DNA of 64,000 nt from Bradyrhizobium sp. CCGUVB1N3 (GTDB taxonomy: Bacteria; Pseudomonadota; Alphaproteobacteria; Rhizobiales; Xanthobacteraceae). Where the stretch lies: the NCBI RefSeq assembly GCF_024199925.1, contig NZ_JANADR010000001.1, positions 4,650,001 through 4,714,000 of the forward strand, in the 5' to 3' direction. Position numbers and translations under genes: made by a program. Shown piece by piece: positions 21,840 through 29,964 of this stretch; the stretch's first letter is position 1, and each line of letters begins with the position of its first letter. The notes under the pieces are model-generated. The model saw only the letters and a program-made list of their open reading frames with translations, was not told where the DNA came from and did no database searches.

Positions 21840-22075
21840 AAGGGGTGAAGAAGCCGAGGGGCTCTTCGGAAGAAGCGGAAGCCGCAAGACGGCAGATGCG
21901 GAAAGACCGAAGCGTCCAGCATCTCTCTCAAAGAGATGCCTTGTCGAAGGTGACTTCGCTCTTTGCAACCGTGACTGGCAGCCGGAGGCGAACCGGCGCA
22001 CCCCGCTCTCAACGGGGGACGCGACTTAAAGCAACGACGGATCGGGCTTTTTTGGTCTCTACCGGCATTCCAACG
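21840..22075 (+). ncRNA. probable speF-type structured leader RNA of ornithine decarboxylase
   Basis: A 670-bp gap precedes the ornithine decarboxylase gene. Within it are several short hairpins: GCATCTCT/AGAGATGC (21919-21939), 'GAAGGTGACTTC', CCGGAGGCGAACCGG, and CCCCG/CGGGG around 'CTCTCAA', then 'GCGACTTAAAGC' and a T6 tract at 22048-22053. The alphaproteobacterial speF motif is a known structured RNA found upstream of exactly this gene, and the order of hairpins agrees with what I recall of it. Limits are approximate. A covariance-model search would settle it. Confidence 0.55.
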
Positions 22076-22273
22076 CCGGCGCGGGCTACTGAAAAGGCTT
22101 GTCCTTCATTGCCAGGTGAGCGGGCGGGAAAATTCCCAACCAATCCACGGCAGCACAATTCGGTCTAGGGTTCTTGGCCCTGTCGCGTCTCCATCGTGCG
22201 GCAGCGGCAAAGCACCCTCGTCCGAGAACATTTTGAACGGGGCCTTGTCGCAAAGGGCCGTTTGGAGGGTGCT

Positions 22274-23416
22274 ATGACCGATCGCATCAGGGAATTTCTG
22301 CGCAACCGCCGCAGCGAAGGTCTCGATACCGAGCCGTGCCTCGTCGTCGACCTCGACGTCGTGCGCGACAACTACCAGAGCTTTGCCAAGGCGCTGCCCG
22401 ACAGCCGCGTGTTCTATGCCGTCAAGGCGAACCCGGCGCCGGAAGTGCTGGCGCTGCTTGCCTCCATGGGCTCCTGCTTCGACACCGCAACCGTCGCCGA
22501 GATCGAGATGGCCTTGGCCGCCGGTGCGACGCCCGACCGCATCTCCTTCGGCAACACGATCAAGAAGGAGCGCGACATCGCGCGCGCGTTTGCGCTCGGC
22601 ATTCGGCTGTTCGCGGTCGATTGCGCCGCCGAGGTGGAGAAGGTCGCCCGTGCCGCGCCGGCTGCGAAGGTGTTCTGCCGCATCCTCTATGACTGCGCCG
22701 GCGCCGAGTGGCCGCTGTCGCGCAAGTTCGGCTGCGACCCGGAGATGGCGGTCGAGGTGCTCGACCTCGCCAAGCGCCTGGGCCTGGAGCCGTGCGGCAT
22801 CTCCTTCCATGTCGGCTCGCAGCAGCGCAAGGTGAAGGCGTGGGACCGTGCGCTGGCGATGGCCTCGCAGGTGTTCCGCGACTGCGCCGAGCGCGGCATC
22901 AACCTCTCGATGGTCAACATGGGCGGGGGCTTCCCGACCAAGTACCTGAAGGACGTGCCGCCGGTGGTGACGTACGGCCGGTCGATCTTCCGTGCGCTGC
23001 GCAAGCACTTCGGCAACCAGATCCCCGAGACCATCATCGAGCCGGGCCGCGGCATGGTGGGCAACGCCGGGGTGATCGAATCCGAGGTCGTGCTGATCTC
23101 GAAGAAGAGCGACGAGGACGAGGTGCGCTGGGTGTATCTGGACATCGGCAAGTTCGGCGGTCTCGCCGAGACCATGGACGAGTCGATCCGCTACGCCATC
23201 CGCACCCCGCATGACGGGGCGGACATGACGCCGTGCGTGCTCGCTGGACCCACCTGCGATTCCGCCGACGTGCTGTACGAGAAGAGCCCGTATCCGCTCC
23301 CGGTGACGCTCGAGATCGGCGACAAGGTGCTGATCGAAGGGACCGGGGCCTATACGTCGACCTACTCGTCGGTGGCCTTCAACGGCATCCCGCCGCTGAA
23401 GACATATCACATCTGA
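22274..23416 (+). CDS. ornithine (lysine/ornithine) decarboxylase, fold III PLP enzyme
   Basis: Decarboxylates ornithine to putrescine. It has 380 residues, like other short alphaproteobacterial group IV decarboxylases. The PLP lysine lies in 'FYAVKANPAPEVL'. The His/Ser region 'FHVGSQQR', the phosphate loop 'NMGGGFPTKY' and 'EPGRGMVGNAG', and the active-site Cys in 'GPTCDSADVLY' are all present. TTGGAGGGT lies just before the ATG. Its long leader probably contains a speF-type RNA, and a hairpin follows the stop. Together with homospermidine synthase downstream it makes the putrescine to sym-homospermidine route. Confidence 0.95.
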   Translation: MTDRIREFLRNRRSEGLDTEPCLVVDLDVVRDNYQSFAKALPDSRVFYAVKANPAPEVLALLASMGSCFDTATVAEIEMALAAGATPDRISFGNTIKKERDIARAFALGIRLFAVDCAAEVEKVARAAPAAKVFCRILYDCAGAEWPLSRKFGCDPEMAVEVLDLAKRLGLEPCGISFHVGSQQRKVKAWDRALAMASQVFRDCAERGINLSMVNMGGGFPTKYLKDVPPVVTYGRSIFRALRKHFGNQIPETIIEPGRGMVGNAGVIESEVVLISKKSDEDEVRWVYLDIGKFGGLAETMDESIRYAIRTPHDGADMTPCVLAGPTCDSADVLYEKSPYPLPVTLEIGDKVLIEGTGAYTSTYSSVAFNGIPPLKTYHI

Positions 23417-23445
23417 TCCGCCTCGCCGTCGAGGCCTGATGAACC

Positions 23446-23467
23446 GGGAGCCGGCTTGCCGGCTCCC
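23446..23467 (+). terminator. terminator after ornithine decarboxylase
   Basis: GGGAGCCGGC, TT, GCCGGCTCCC: perfect 10-bp arms. The T tract after it is weak, so it may be a processing or attenuating hairpin. Confidence 0.6.
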
Positions 23468-23544
23468 TCCCTGACATTTCGATTTCTGACGACGCTTGTG
23501 CTCGCGGATGCATGTCCGCGGCTCCAAGCGAGGACTGACGTGTC

Positions 23545-24129
23545 ATGACTGCTCTTCGGAAGCCACAGGTCGCCCTCACTTCAAAAGCCGCTCCGTTCGT
23601 GATCCGTGCGGAGCGTGCTGCCGACGTCGCGACGCGTGAAGCGCTGCTCGATGCCTGCTTTGGCGAGAACCGCCATGGCCGCACCTGCCAGCGCCTGCGC
23701 GACGGACGCGCCCCTGCAGCCGGCCTTGCGCTGGCTGCAGTGCGCGAGGGGAAGCTCGTGGGAACCGTGCAGCTGTGGCACGTCAGCGCCGGAGGCAGGC
23801 CCGCTCTGGTCCTCGGACCGCTCGCGGTCGATCCTGCCTGCCGCGAGCTCGGGATCGGCGCCGCGCTGATGCATCAAGCGCTGGCCGCCGCCCGGGCGCG
23901 CGGGCATGCCGCCGTGATCCTGCTCGGCGACGCACCCTACTACGCCCGCTTCGGCTTCTCGGCGGAGAAGACCGGCGAGCTGGCACTGCCCGGCCCGTTC
24001 GAGCGCGAGCGGCTGCTCGGCCTCGAATTCGAGGCGGGCGCGCTGGACGGCGCCGCCGGGATGATCGTCGCGACCGGCGCCGCGCTGCCCAAACGGCGGG
24101 CAGCGCGTCCACACGCGCGCGCGGCCTGA
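23545..24129 (+). CDS. GNAT-family N-acetyltransferase (YhbS-like)
   Basis: 194 residues, one GNAT domain. The acetyl-CoA motif A is 'LGPLAVDPACRELGIGAALMHQALAAARARG' in spread form ('RELGIGAAL'), followed by 'VILLGDAPYYARFGF', the hallmark of the YhbS group. It lies between the polyamine genes, so an amine or polyamine acceptor is possible, but this group has few known substrates. ATG 23545 is preceded by GAGGACTGACG. Confidence 0.88.
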   Translation: MTALRKPQVALTSKAAPFVIRAERAADVATREALLDACFGENRHGRTCQRLRDGRAPAAGLALAAVREGKLVGTVQLWHVSAGGRPALVLGPLAVDPACRELGIGAALMHQALAAARARGHAAVILLGDAPYYARFGFSAEKTGELALPGPFERERLLGLEFEAGALDGAAGMIVATGAALPKRRAARPHARAA

Positions 24130-24144
24130 CGGGGAACGTCCATC

Positions 24145-24315
24145 ATGGCGAAGACCCCGGCCGCATCCCGCGGCGATGCCCGCCCGCGCCTGCGCAGCCT
24201 GATCACATCGGTGCTGTTCGTCCTGATCGCGATCATGATCGTCAGGGACATCCTGGTGCGGCGGTGGAGCGGCTCGCCGCCGCCGTCGCAAGATACGACG
24301 CAGCAATCCATCTGA
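24145..24315 (+). CDS. 56-residue single-pass membrane protein
   Basis: A short frame 15 bp after the GNAT stop, with GGGGAACG before the ATG. A basic N-terminal segment of about 18 residues precedes one hydrophobic helix ('LITSVLFVLIAIMIV'), then 'RDILVRRW' and a polar Pro/Gln tail. The charge pattern suggests the N terminus is inside. No known family. Its position in the gene line and codon use support a real gene, but it is small. Confidence 0.6.
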   Translation: MAKTPAASRGDARPRLRSLITSVLFVLIAIMIVRDILVRRWSGSPPPSQDTTQQSI

Positions 24316-24340
24316 ACTCCCTTCACCTCGGGGGTTGCGC

Positions 24341-24358
24341 AGGGCCACGAAAGGCCCT
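24341..24358 (+). terminator. weak hairpin before the RidA-like gene
   Basis: AGGGCC, ACGAAA, GGCCCT, then TTAA. Short stem and short T tract, so weak evidence. Confidence 0.35.
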
Positions 24359-24398
24359 TTAACCCCCGCGAAACACCCTTTCAGTCGAGGTCGAACAG

Positions 24399-24788
24399 AT
24401 GTCCCGTCGCCTGATTTCCACCGGCTCGCCGTTCGAGAAGACCGCCGGCTACAGCCGCGCCGTGATTGACGGCGACTTCGCCTTCGTCGCCGGCACCACC
24501 GGCTACGACTACTCGACCATGACGATGCCGGCAGATGTCACGAGCCAGTCACGAAACTGCTTCAAGACCATCGAGGCCGCCCTGAAGGAGGGCGGATTCG
24601 AGATGGCCGACATCGTCCGCGCGACCTACTACCTCACCGACCCCAGCGAGGCCGATGCGCATTTCGCCGTCTGCGGTGAGGTCCTCGGCGAGATCCGCCC
24701 GGCAGCGACGCTTCTGATCGTCAGCGGGCTCTACAAGCCCGAGATGAAGGTCGAGATCGAAGTGACTGCGAAGCGCCGCAGCGCCTGA
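24399..24788 (+). CDS. RidA/YjgF family protein
   Basis: 129 residues, one Rid domain ('SPFEKTAGYSRAVIDGDFAFVAGTTGYD', 'QSRNCFKTIEAALKEGGFEMADIVRATYYLTD'). Classical RidA hydrolyses reactive imines and needs an Arg in the 'PARSCVEV' segment. The aligned segment here is 'RPAATLLIV' and has no Arg there, so this belongs to one of the divergent Rid subfamilies and may not be an imine deaminase. It lies 49 bp before homospermidine synthase, suggesting a link with amine intermediates. Confidence 0.88.
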   Translation: MSRRLISTGSPFEKTAGYSRAVIDGDFAFVAGTTGYDYSTMTMPADVTSQSRNCFKTIEAALKEGGFEMADIVRATYYLTDPSEADAHFAVCGEVLGEIRPAATLLIVSGLYKPEMKVEIEVTAKRRSA

Positions 24789-24837
24789 TCCACCCCCTCA
24801 CCCTTTGTCCGCCAGTACTTTCCGGAGAAACCATCCC

Positions 24838-26280
24838 ATGAGCCCCGCCTCGCCGATCTACGCGAAGATTACCGGCCCGATCGTCATGGTCGGCTTCGGC
24901 TCCATCGGCAAAGGCACGTTGCCGATGATCGAGCGGCATCTCGACTACGACAAGTCGCGCGTCACCGTGATCGATCCCAAGGACGAGGGCCGCAAGGCGC
25001 ATTGCGAGAAGCAGAATGTCCGCTTCATCCAGAAGGCCGTGACCAAGGACAATTATCGCGACTTGCTGACCCCGCTGCTCACCGAAGGCGGCGGCCAGGG
25101 TTTTTGCGTCAATCTCTCGGTCGATACCGGCTCTACCGACATCATGGAACTCTGCAACGAACTCGGCGCTCTTTATGTCGACACCGTCAACGAGCCCTGG
25201 CTCGGCTTCTATTTCGATTCGTCGAAGGGCCCGGAAGCGCGCTCCAACTACGCCCTTCGCGAGGTGACGCTGGCTGCCAAGAAGGCGCGCCCGGCGGGCT
25301 CGACGACGGCCGTCTCCTGCTGCGGCGCCAATCCCGGCATGGTCTCCTTTTTCGTCAAGCAGGCGCTGCTCAATGTCGCCGCCGATCTGAAGCTCAACGC
25401 CCCCAAGCCGAAGACCAAAGCCGAATGGGCGGACCTGATGCGGCAGGCCGGTATCAAGGGCATCCACATCGCCGAACGCGACACCCAGCGCTCCAAGTCG
25501 CCGAAAGAGCCTGATGTCTTCGTCAACACCTGGTCGGTGGAAGGTTTCCTGTCGGAAGGCGTGCAGCCGTCCGAACTCGGTTGGGGCACCCATGAAAAAT
25601 GGATGCCCGAGAATGCGCGCACCCACGAAGCTGGCTGCGGCGCCGCCATCTATCTGATGCAGCCCGGCGCCAACACGCGCGTGCGCACCTGGTGCCCGAC
25701 CCGCGGCGCGCAGTATGGCTTCCTCGTCACCCACAACGAGTCGATTTCGATCTCCGATTACTTCACGGTGCGTGACGCATCGGGCACGGCGATCTATCGG
25801 CCGACCTGCCACTATGCCTATCATCCGGCTGACGATGCCGTGCTGTCGCTGCACGAAATGTTCGGCCGTGCCGCGAAGATGCAGGAAAAGCACCACATCC
25901 TCGATGAGAACGAAATCGTCGATGGCATCGACGAACTCGGCGTACTGCTGTTCGGCCACGACAACAATGCTTACTGGTACGGCTCGCAGCTCTCCATCGA
26001 AGAGACCCGCAAACTCGCGCCCTACCAGAACGCCACCGGCCTGCAAGTGACCTCCGCCGTGCTTGGCGGCATGGTGTGGGCGCTGGAAAACCCGAACGAA
26101 GGCATCGTCGAAGCCGACGAGATGGATTTCGATCGCCTGCTGGAAATCCAGATGCCGTATCTCGGCCCGGTGAAGGGGTTCTACACCGACTGGACGCCGC
26201 TGACGGACCGTCCGGGACTGTTTCCGGAAGACATCGATACGAGCGATCCCTGGCAGTTCCGGAACATCCTGGTGCGCTGA
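24838..26280 (+). CDS. hss: homospermidine synthase
   Basis: Makes sym-homospermidine from two putrescines (or putrescine and spermidine) with NAD+ and release of ammonia; homospermidine is the typical long polyamine of rhizobia. 480 residues, family length. The NAD fold is 'VMVGFGSIGKGTLPMIERH' close to the N terminus, followed by 'CVNLSVDTGSTDIMEL' and 'DTVNEPWLGFYFD'. ATG 24838 has CGGAGAAACC upstream; a start at 24805 is possible but less likely. It works directly after the ornithine decarboxylase product. Confidence 0.96.
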   Translation: MSPASPIYAKITGPIVMVGFGSIGKGTLPMIERHLDYDKSRVTVIDPKDEGRKAHCEKQNVRFIQKAVTKDNYRDLLTPLLTEGGGQGFCVNLSVDTGSTDIMELCNELGALYVDTVNEPWLGFYFDSSKGPEARSNYALREVTLAAKKARPAGSTTAVSCCGANPGMVSFFVKQALLNVAADLKLNAPKPKTKAEWADLMRQAGIKGIHIAERDTQRSKSPKEPDVFVNTWSVEGFLSEGVQPSELGWGTHEKWMPENARTHEAGCGAAIYLMQPGANTRVRTWCPTRGAQYGFLVTHNESISISDYFTVRDASGTAIYRPTCHYAYHPADDAVLSLHEMFGRAAKMQEKHHILDENEIVDGIDELGVLLFGHDNNAYWYGSQLSIEETRKLAPYQNATGLQVTSAVLGGMVWALENPNEGIVEADEMDFDRLLEIQMPYLGPVKGFYTDWTPLTDRPGLFPEDIDTSDPWQFRNILVR

Positions 26281-26294
26281 AGGCGCGTCAGCGT

Positions 26295-26316
26295 GATGCC
26301 TGCCAAGGCGGGCATC
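26295..26316 (+). terminator. hairpin after hss
   Basis: GATGCCTGCC, AA, GGCGGGCATC, with one mismatched pair near the middle, followed by AAAAATG. It starts 14 bp after the hss stop. A likely transcript end, though without a T tract on the plus strand. Confidence 0.45.
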
Positions 26317-26317
26317 A

Positions 26318-26348
26318 AAAATGTCGAAAACAACCCCATGCAAAGTAG
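26318..26348. repeat. 31-bp exact repeat, copy 1
   Basis: Begins AAAATGTCGAAAACAACC and ends CCATGCAAAGTAG. It is identical over 31 bp to 58929-58959, 32.6 kb away, and both copies are followed by a CCGGC-rich stretch. Confidence 0.9.
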
Positions 26349-26389
26349 CCGGCGACGGCCGGCGCGGGGCGTTCCAACTCACGCGCGCC

Positions 26390-26525
26390 GTCATGCCCCG
26401 CCACCGGGCCTCGCCTCCGGCGAGCCCGATGACAGGCTCCGGCGGGGCATCCAGTACGCCGCGGCCTCTCCGTATCCACGCGCGGTCTCTGGAATACTGG
26501 GTCACCCGCCTTCGCGGGTGACGAC
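26390..26525. repeat. composite palindromic intergenic repeat
   Basis: 'GTCATGCCCCGCC' and 'GGCGGGGCATCCAG' are inverted around GCCTCCGGCGAGCCC. At the right end GTCACCCGC, CTTC, GCGGGTGAC (26501-26522) is a perfect hairpin. With the 31-bp repeat it fills the hss to 26545 gap and may terminate both convergent genes. Confidence 0.75.
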
Positions 26526-26544
26526 ACCGCATATGGGGAAGCCG

Positions 26545-26880
26545 CTACTGCTTCTCCTTGATCGGCGGGGCGATCTTCTCGGCTGGCGCTTGTGGCAGCG
26601 CCGGCTTGGCGGCGCCTTGCGTCTGCGGGTCAGGCCGCGCGGGCTCAGGTGCCGGCGTGGTGGGGCGGTCGCCGCCGGGCTTTGATTGCGCGGGTATCTT
26701 GCTCTGATCATCCGGCGCCGGCGTGCCTTGCAGCGGCTGCGTGGCTTGAGCCATGTGCTGCTGGCTCTCGGCCCGGATCTGCGCCAACGACAGGCCGGAG
26801 ATCAGGACGCCCGCCCCGAACAGGAAGCAGGCGATCAAGAGATCGCGTTGAAATCTGAGCTTGTCTTGCTTGCCGGCCAT
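26545..26880 (-). CDS. single-pass membrane protein with Pro-rich tail
   Basis: 111 residues, unknown function. A basic start ('MAGKQDKLRFQRD') is followed by one membrane helix ('LLIACFLFGAGVLISGLSLA') and a long Pro/Ala/Gln/Lys-rich tail that is probably periplasmic and disordered. The tail ends in alternating Lys/Pro. It is 95 bp from MgtC, same strand, so it may be co-transcribed. Confidence 0.65.
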   Translation of the reverse strand: MAGKQDKLRFQRDLLIACFLFGAGVLISGLSLAQIRAESQQHMAQATQPLQGTPAPDDQSKIPAQSKPGGDRPTTPAPEPARPDPQTQGAAKPALPQAPAEKIAPPIKEKQ

Positions 26881-26975
26881 CTCGGGCTACCCGCGAATTC
26901 ATCCGCAGTAGCAACGAAATGGCCGGACAGCAGTTCCGCGCGATGGCCTTCGGGAACCCCGCGGGAACGCTGCGT

Positions 26976-27692
26976 TCAGTCCGTCGTGCTGACTTCCCAG
27001 GTGGCGTGGCGGACGCCGGACTGGCGCTGCATATCGACCGCCACGGCGTTCAGCTCATTCGGATCGACGGCGGTCGCGACCAGCTTTGCAACGATTTCGA
27101 GGATGTCATCGCCGATCTCGACGACCTCGACATCCGCCACGGGATATTTCGCGCTCTCGAGCTTGTCGACGATGCGGTCGCGCATGTCGGGCAAGGCTTC
27201 CGTCGTGACCGCGACCTTGAAGTAATAGGTCGCCTCCAGTGCCTTCTCGTTCAGCGGGATGCGGTTGATTGCGTTCACCAGCGGCCGCAGCAGCGTGTTG
27301 CCGGCGATCACGAACACGGTGAGCGCGACGGCCTGCGCGACCATGTCGGCACCGGCGCAGGAACCGACGGCGGCCGAGGCCCACAGTGTCGCCGCGGTAT
27401 TCAGCCCGCGAACGTCCATGCCCTGCTTCATGATGACGCCGGCACCGAGGAAGCCGATGCCGGAGACGACGTAGGAGATCACCCGCACCGCGCCATCGGC
27501 GCCGGTCAGATGCATGGCGAGATCGACGAAGGCGGCGGCGCCGACCGCGACCAGCACATTGGTGCGCAGGCCCGCGGTGCGCTGGCGATATTGCCGCTCA
27601 GCGCCGATCAGCGTTCCCAGCACGAAGGCCGTGAACAGGCTGATCAGCGTGTCGAGGAAGTCAGCAAGCTGGAAGGTCGTCAGAAACCGCAT
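26976..27692 (-). CDS. MgtC/SapB-family membrane protein
   Basis: 238 residues from ATG 27692; the open frame beyond that is repeat sequence. The MgtC membrane domain shows 'GTLIGAERQYRQRTAGLRTNVLVAVGAAAFVDL' and 'GIGFLGAGVIMKQGMDVRGLNTAATLW' in broken form, followed by a C-terminal soluble ACT-like domain (about 155-238). MgtC proteins help adapt to low Mg2+ or acid and can inhibit the F-ATPase. No Mg2+ transporter gene is nearby. Confidence 0.9.
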   Translation of the reverse strand: MRFLTTFQLADFLDTLISLFTAFVLGTLIGAERQYRQRTAGLRTNVLVAVGAAAFVDLAMHLTGADGAVRVISYVVSGIGFLGAGVIMKQGMDVRGLNTAATLWASAAVGSCAGADMVAQAVALTVFVIAGNTLLRPLVNAINRIPLNEKALEATYYFKVAVTTEALPDMRDRIVDKLESAKYPVADVEVVEIGDDILEIVAKLVATAVDPNELNAVAVDMQRQSGVRHATWEVSTTD

Positions 27693-27720
27693 GTGTTCGC
27701 GCCGCCGTTTGAGAGATGCG

Positions 27721-27820
27721 GTAGGGTGGGCAAAGGCGCGCTCTTCGCGCGACGTGCCCACCACTTTGTTTCGCGGAGAGATGGTGGGCACGGCGCAAAT
27801 GCGCCTTTGCCCCACCCTAC
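27721..27820. repeat. 100-bp inverted repeat, 'GTAGGGTGGG' family
   Basis: The arms GTAGGGTGGGCAAAGGCGC and GCGCCTTTGCCCCACCCTAC differ by one base. The inner arms are 'GTGCCCACCA' and 'TGGTGGGCAC'. It lies between the MgtC and WD40-type genes. Confidence 0.85.
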
Positions 27821-27838
27821 GGTCGGAACGATGACGAA

Positions 27839-28858
27839 TTAAAGCTCCAGAAGGCCGCCGTCCCCATTTTCGTCGGCGAATGCAAGCAGCGTCCCCTTGG
27901 CGTTCCAGGCGAGTGCCGCGACCGGCGCGGTGCCGTTGCGGCGGACCAGGATCTCCGCGCCGTCCTCCAGCCGCACCATCAGCACGGTGCCGTCGCTATA
28001 GCCGGCGGCGAAGATGTCGTTCTTGGGATGGCAGGCGACCACCGACACGCGCGCCTGCAAGGGCGCGAGCATCGCGGGCTCCTTGCCCATCGGGCCGTCC
28101 TTGCTCGCGAACGGCCACAGGATCACGGTGTCGGCGCCCGAGGTCGCGAGCGCCTTGCCGCCCGCGCTCCAGGACATCGAGCGGACGCGGCCGGGATAGC
28201 CGGTCATGCGCATGTGCTTATTGTCGGCGAGCCGCCAGCCATGCAGCGCCGGCTCGTGCATCGCGGTGACCAGAAACTTGTTGTCCGGGCTGAAGCTGAC
28301 GGCGAGATGCGAGCCGGCCCAGGGCAGGAATTCGGCTGATCCCGCCATGTTCGGAAACCACAGCGTCGCGCCGTTGTAATGCGCGATCGCAAGCCGCAGG
28401 CCCTTCGGCGCAAATGCGAGGCCGCCGACGGTCGAGGGCACCTCGATCGACTTCTCTTCGGTCTTACCGCTCTTGACGAAGGCAAGCTTGCCGGCCGACC
28501 AGGCGAAGGCGCCGTCGGGATGCAGCGCCACCGCATCGATCCAGCGCCGCTTGGGATCGGTCGCGAGCAGCGTCACCTCGCCCTTGGCGTCGAGCGAGAC
28601 GACCTTGCCGTCGTCCCCGCCCATCACGAGGCGCTTGCCGTCGCTGGCCGTGGAGAGAATGCCGCCGCTGTGGACAGCAATCTTGCTGACCTCACCGCTC
28701 ACAGTAGCAAGCGCGACATTCTCCTCGCCGCCGACGAAGGCGGCGTGTGGCCCGAGGAAATGCACCGACGTCACGGCCATGCCGAGCGCGACCGGCTTGA
28801 CGCGATCGGTGACGGAGACGATCGAGGGTGAATCGGGAGCTGGCGTAAACTCTTTCAT
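27839..28858 (-). CDS. cytoplasmic WD40-like beta-propeller protein
   Basis: 339 residues, no signal peptide. Repeating blade-like units end in 'VALHPDGAFAWS', 'VSFSPDNKFLVTAM', 'MSWSAGGKALATSG', 'VACHPKNDIFAAGYSDGTVLMVRLEDG' and 'LAWNAKGTLLAFADENG'. This is a WD40-type propeller, so probably a protein-binding platform. Its ATG overlaps the stop of the COG0523 GTPase gene (TGATG), implying translational coupling and a linked job in zinc handling. AztD, the zinc chaperone propeller of Paracoccus, is periplasmic, so this is a different arrangement. Confidence 0.85.
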   Translation of the reverse strand: MKEFTPAPDSPSIVSVTDRVKPVALGMAVTSVHFLGPHAAFVGGEENVALATVSGEVSKIAVHSGGILSTASDGKRLVMGGDDGKVVSLDAKGEVTLLATDPKRRWIDAVALHPDGAFAWSAGKLAFVKSGKTEEKSIEVPSTVGGLAFAPKGLRLAIAHYNGATLWFPNMAGSAEFLPWAGSHLAVSFSPDNKFLVTAMHEPALHGWRLADNKHMRMTGYPGRVRSMSWSAGGKALATSGADTVILWPFASKDGPMGKEPAMLAPLQARVSVVACHPKNDIFAAGYSDGTVLMVRLEDGAEILVRRNGTAPVAALAWNAKGTLLAFADENGDGGLLEL

Positions 28859-29910
28859 CACGAGACGATGCAGCTCTCAAAGCCATCGCGGATGGCCTGT
28901 TCCGGCAATTCGCGACCGATGAAGACGAGACGGCTCTCGCGCGGCTCACCCTCCTTCCACTTCCGCTGGTGGTTGCCCTCCAGCATCATGTGCACGCCCT
29001 GGAAGACGTAGCGGTCGTCATCATTGTGGAAGGCGAGGATGCCCTTGGAGCGCAGGATCTTCTGGCCCTCGACCTGCACGAGGTTCTGGAGCCAGGGCAT
29101 GAACACATTGGGATCGAGCGGCTTGTCGGTCTTGAGCGAGAGCGACTGCATCTCCTCGTCGTGATAGTGCTTCAGGCCGTGGCCGTGATCATGATGGTGA
29201 TGATGGTCATGACCGTGATGGTGGTGATGATCATGGTCGTGATCATGATCATCGGCCTCCAGGAAGTCCGGCTCGATGTCGAGGATGCGGTCGAGGTCGA
29301 AGGCGCCGCGGTCGAGCACGTCAGCCAATGCCACCGAGCAGCGCTCGGTGCGGTGCAGCTTCGCATAGGGGTTGATGCCGCGGATGCGGGCTTCGACTTC
29401 GGCGAGCTCTCCCTTGGAGACGAGGTCGGTCTTGTTCAGCACGATCACGTCGGCAAAGGCGATCTGGTTCTTGGCCTCGGGCGCGTCCTTCAGACGGTCG
29501 GACAGCCATTTGGCATCCGCAACCGTCACGACCGCATCGAGCCGCGCGTTCTTCTGCACGTCCTCGTCGACGAAGAAGGTCTGGGCGACAGGCGCGGGAT
29601 CGGCGAGGCCCGTGGTCTCGACGATGATGGCGTCGAACTTGCCCTTGCGCTTCATCAGGCCGTCCATGATGCGCACGAGGTCGCCGCGCACCGTGCAGCA
29701 GATGCAGCCATTGTTCATCTCGAACACTTCCTCATCGGCACCGATGATGAGGTCGTTGTCGATGCCGATCTCGCCGAATTCGTTGACGATGACGGCGTAT
29801 TTCTTGCCGTGGTTTTCCGACAAAATGCGGTTGAGCAGCGTGGTCTTGCCGGCTCCGAGATAGCCGGTCAGCACGGTCACGGGAATCTTCTGCGGGGTCA
29901 CTTCAGACAT
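28858..29910 (-). CDS. COG0523 (CobW/Zng-type) metal GTPase
   Basis: 350 residues. The P-loop is 'GYLGAGKTTLLNRIL' (16-30), the CxCC metal motif 'GCICC' is at 68-72, the switch region has 'ETTGLADPAP', and the G4 motif is 'NKTD' near 159. A His/Asp-rich loop (about 221-250) links to the CobW C-terminal domain. COG0523 proteins pass Zn2+ (or other metals) to client enzymes. In Zur-type operons they are usually Zn chaperones induced by Zn shortage. Located 54 bp after the zinc-binding protein gene. Confidence 0.93.
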   Translation of the reverse strand: MSEVTPQKIPVTVLTGYLGAGKTTLLNRILSENHGKKYAVIVNEFGEIGIDNDLIIGADEEVFEMNNGCICCTVRGDLVRIMDGLMKRKGKFDAIIVETTGLADPAPVAQTFFVDEDVQKNARLDAVVTVADAKWLSDRLKDAPEAKNQIAFADVIVLNKTDLVSKGELAEVEARIRGINPYAKLHRTERCSVALADVLDRGAFDLDRILDIEPDFLEADDHDHDHDHHHHHGHDHHHHHDHGHGLKHYHDEEMQSLSLKTDKPLDPNVFMPWLQNLVQVEGQKILRSKGILAFHNDDDRYVFQGVHMMLEGNHQRKWKEGEPRESRLVFIGRELPEQAIRDGFESCIVS

Positions 29911-29964
29911 AACTACTCCGACATCGGGCTTTTTCGCGCGACGCGAGGCGGGGTGGCCCCTGCC

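Noticed and set aside
21767..22168. 133-codon open frame in the ornithine decarboxylase leader
   Set aside because: Overlaps the structured region, no ribosome site, basic low-complexity protein; read as leader RNA instead.
22106..23527. 473-codon open frame opposite ornithine decarboxylase
   Set aside because: Arg/Asp/Gly-rich shadow frame with no ribosome site; the sense gene has all catalytic motifs.
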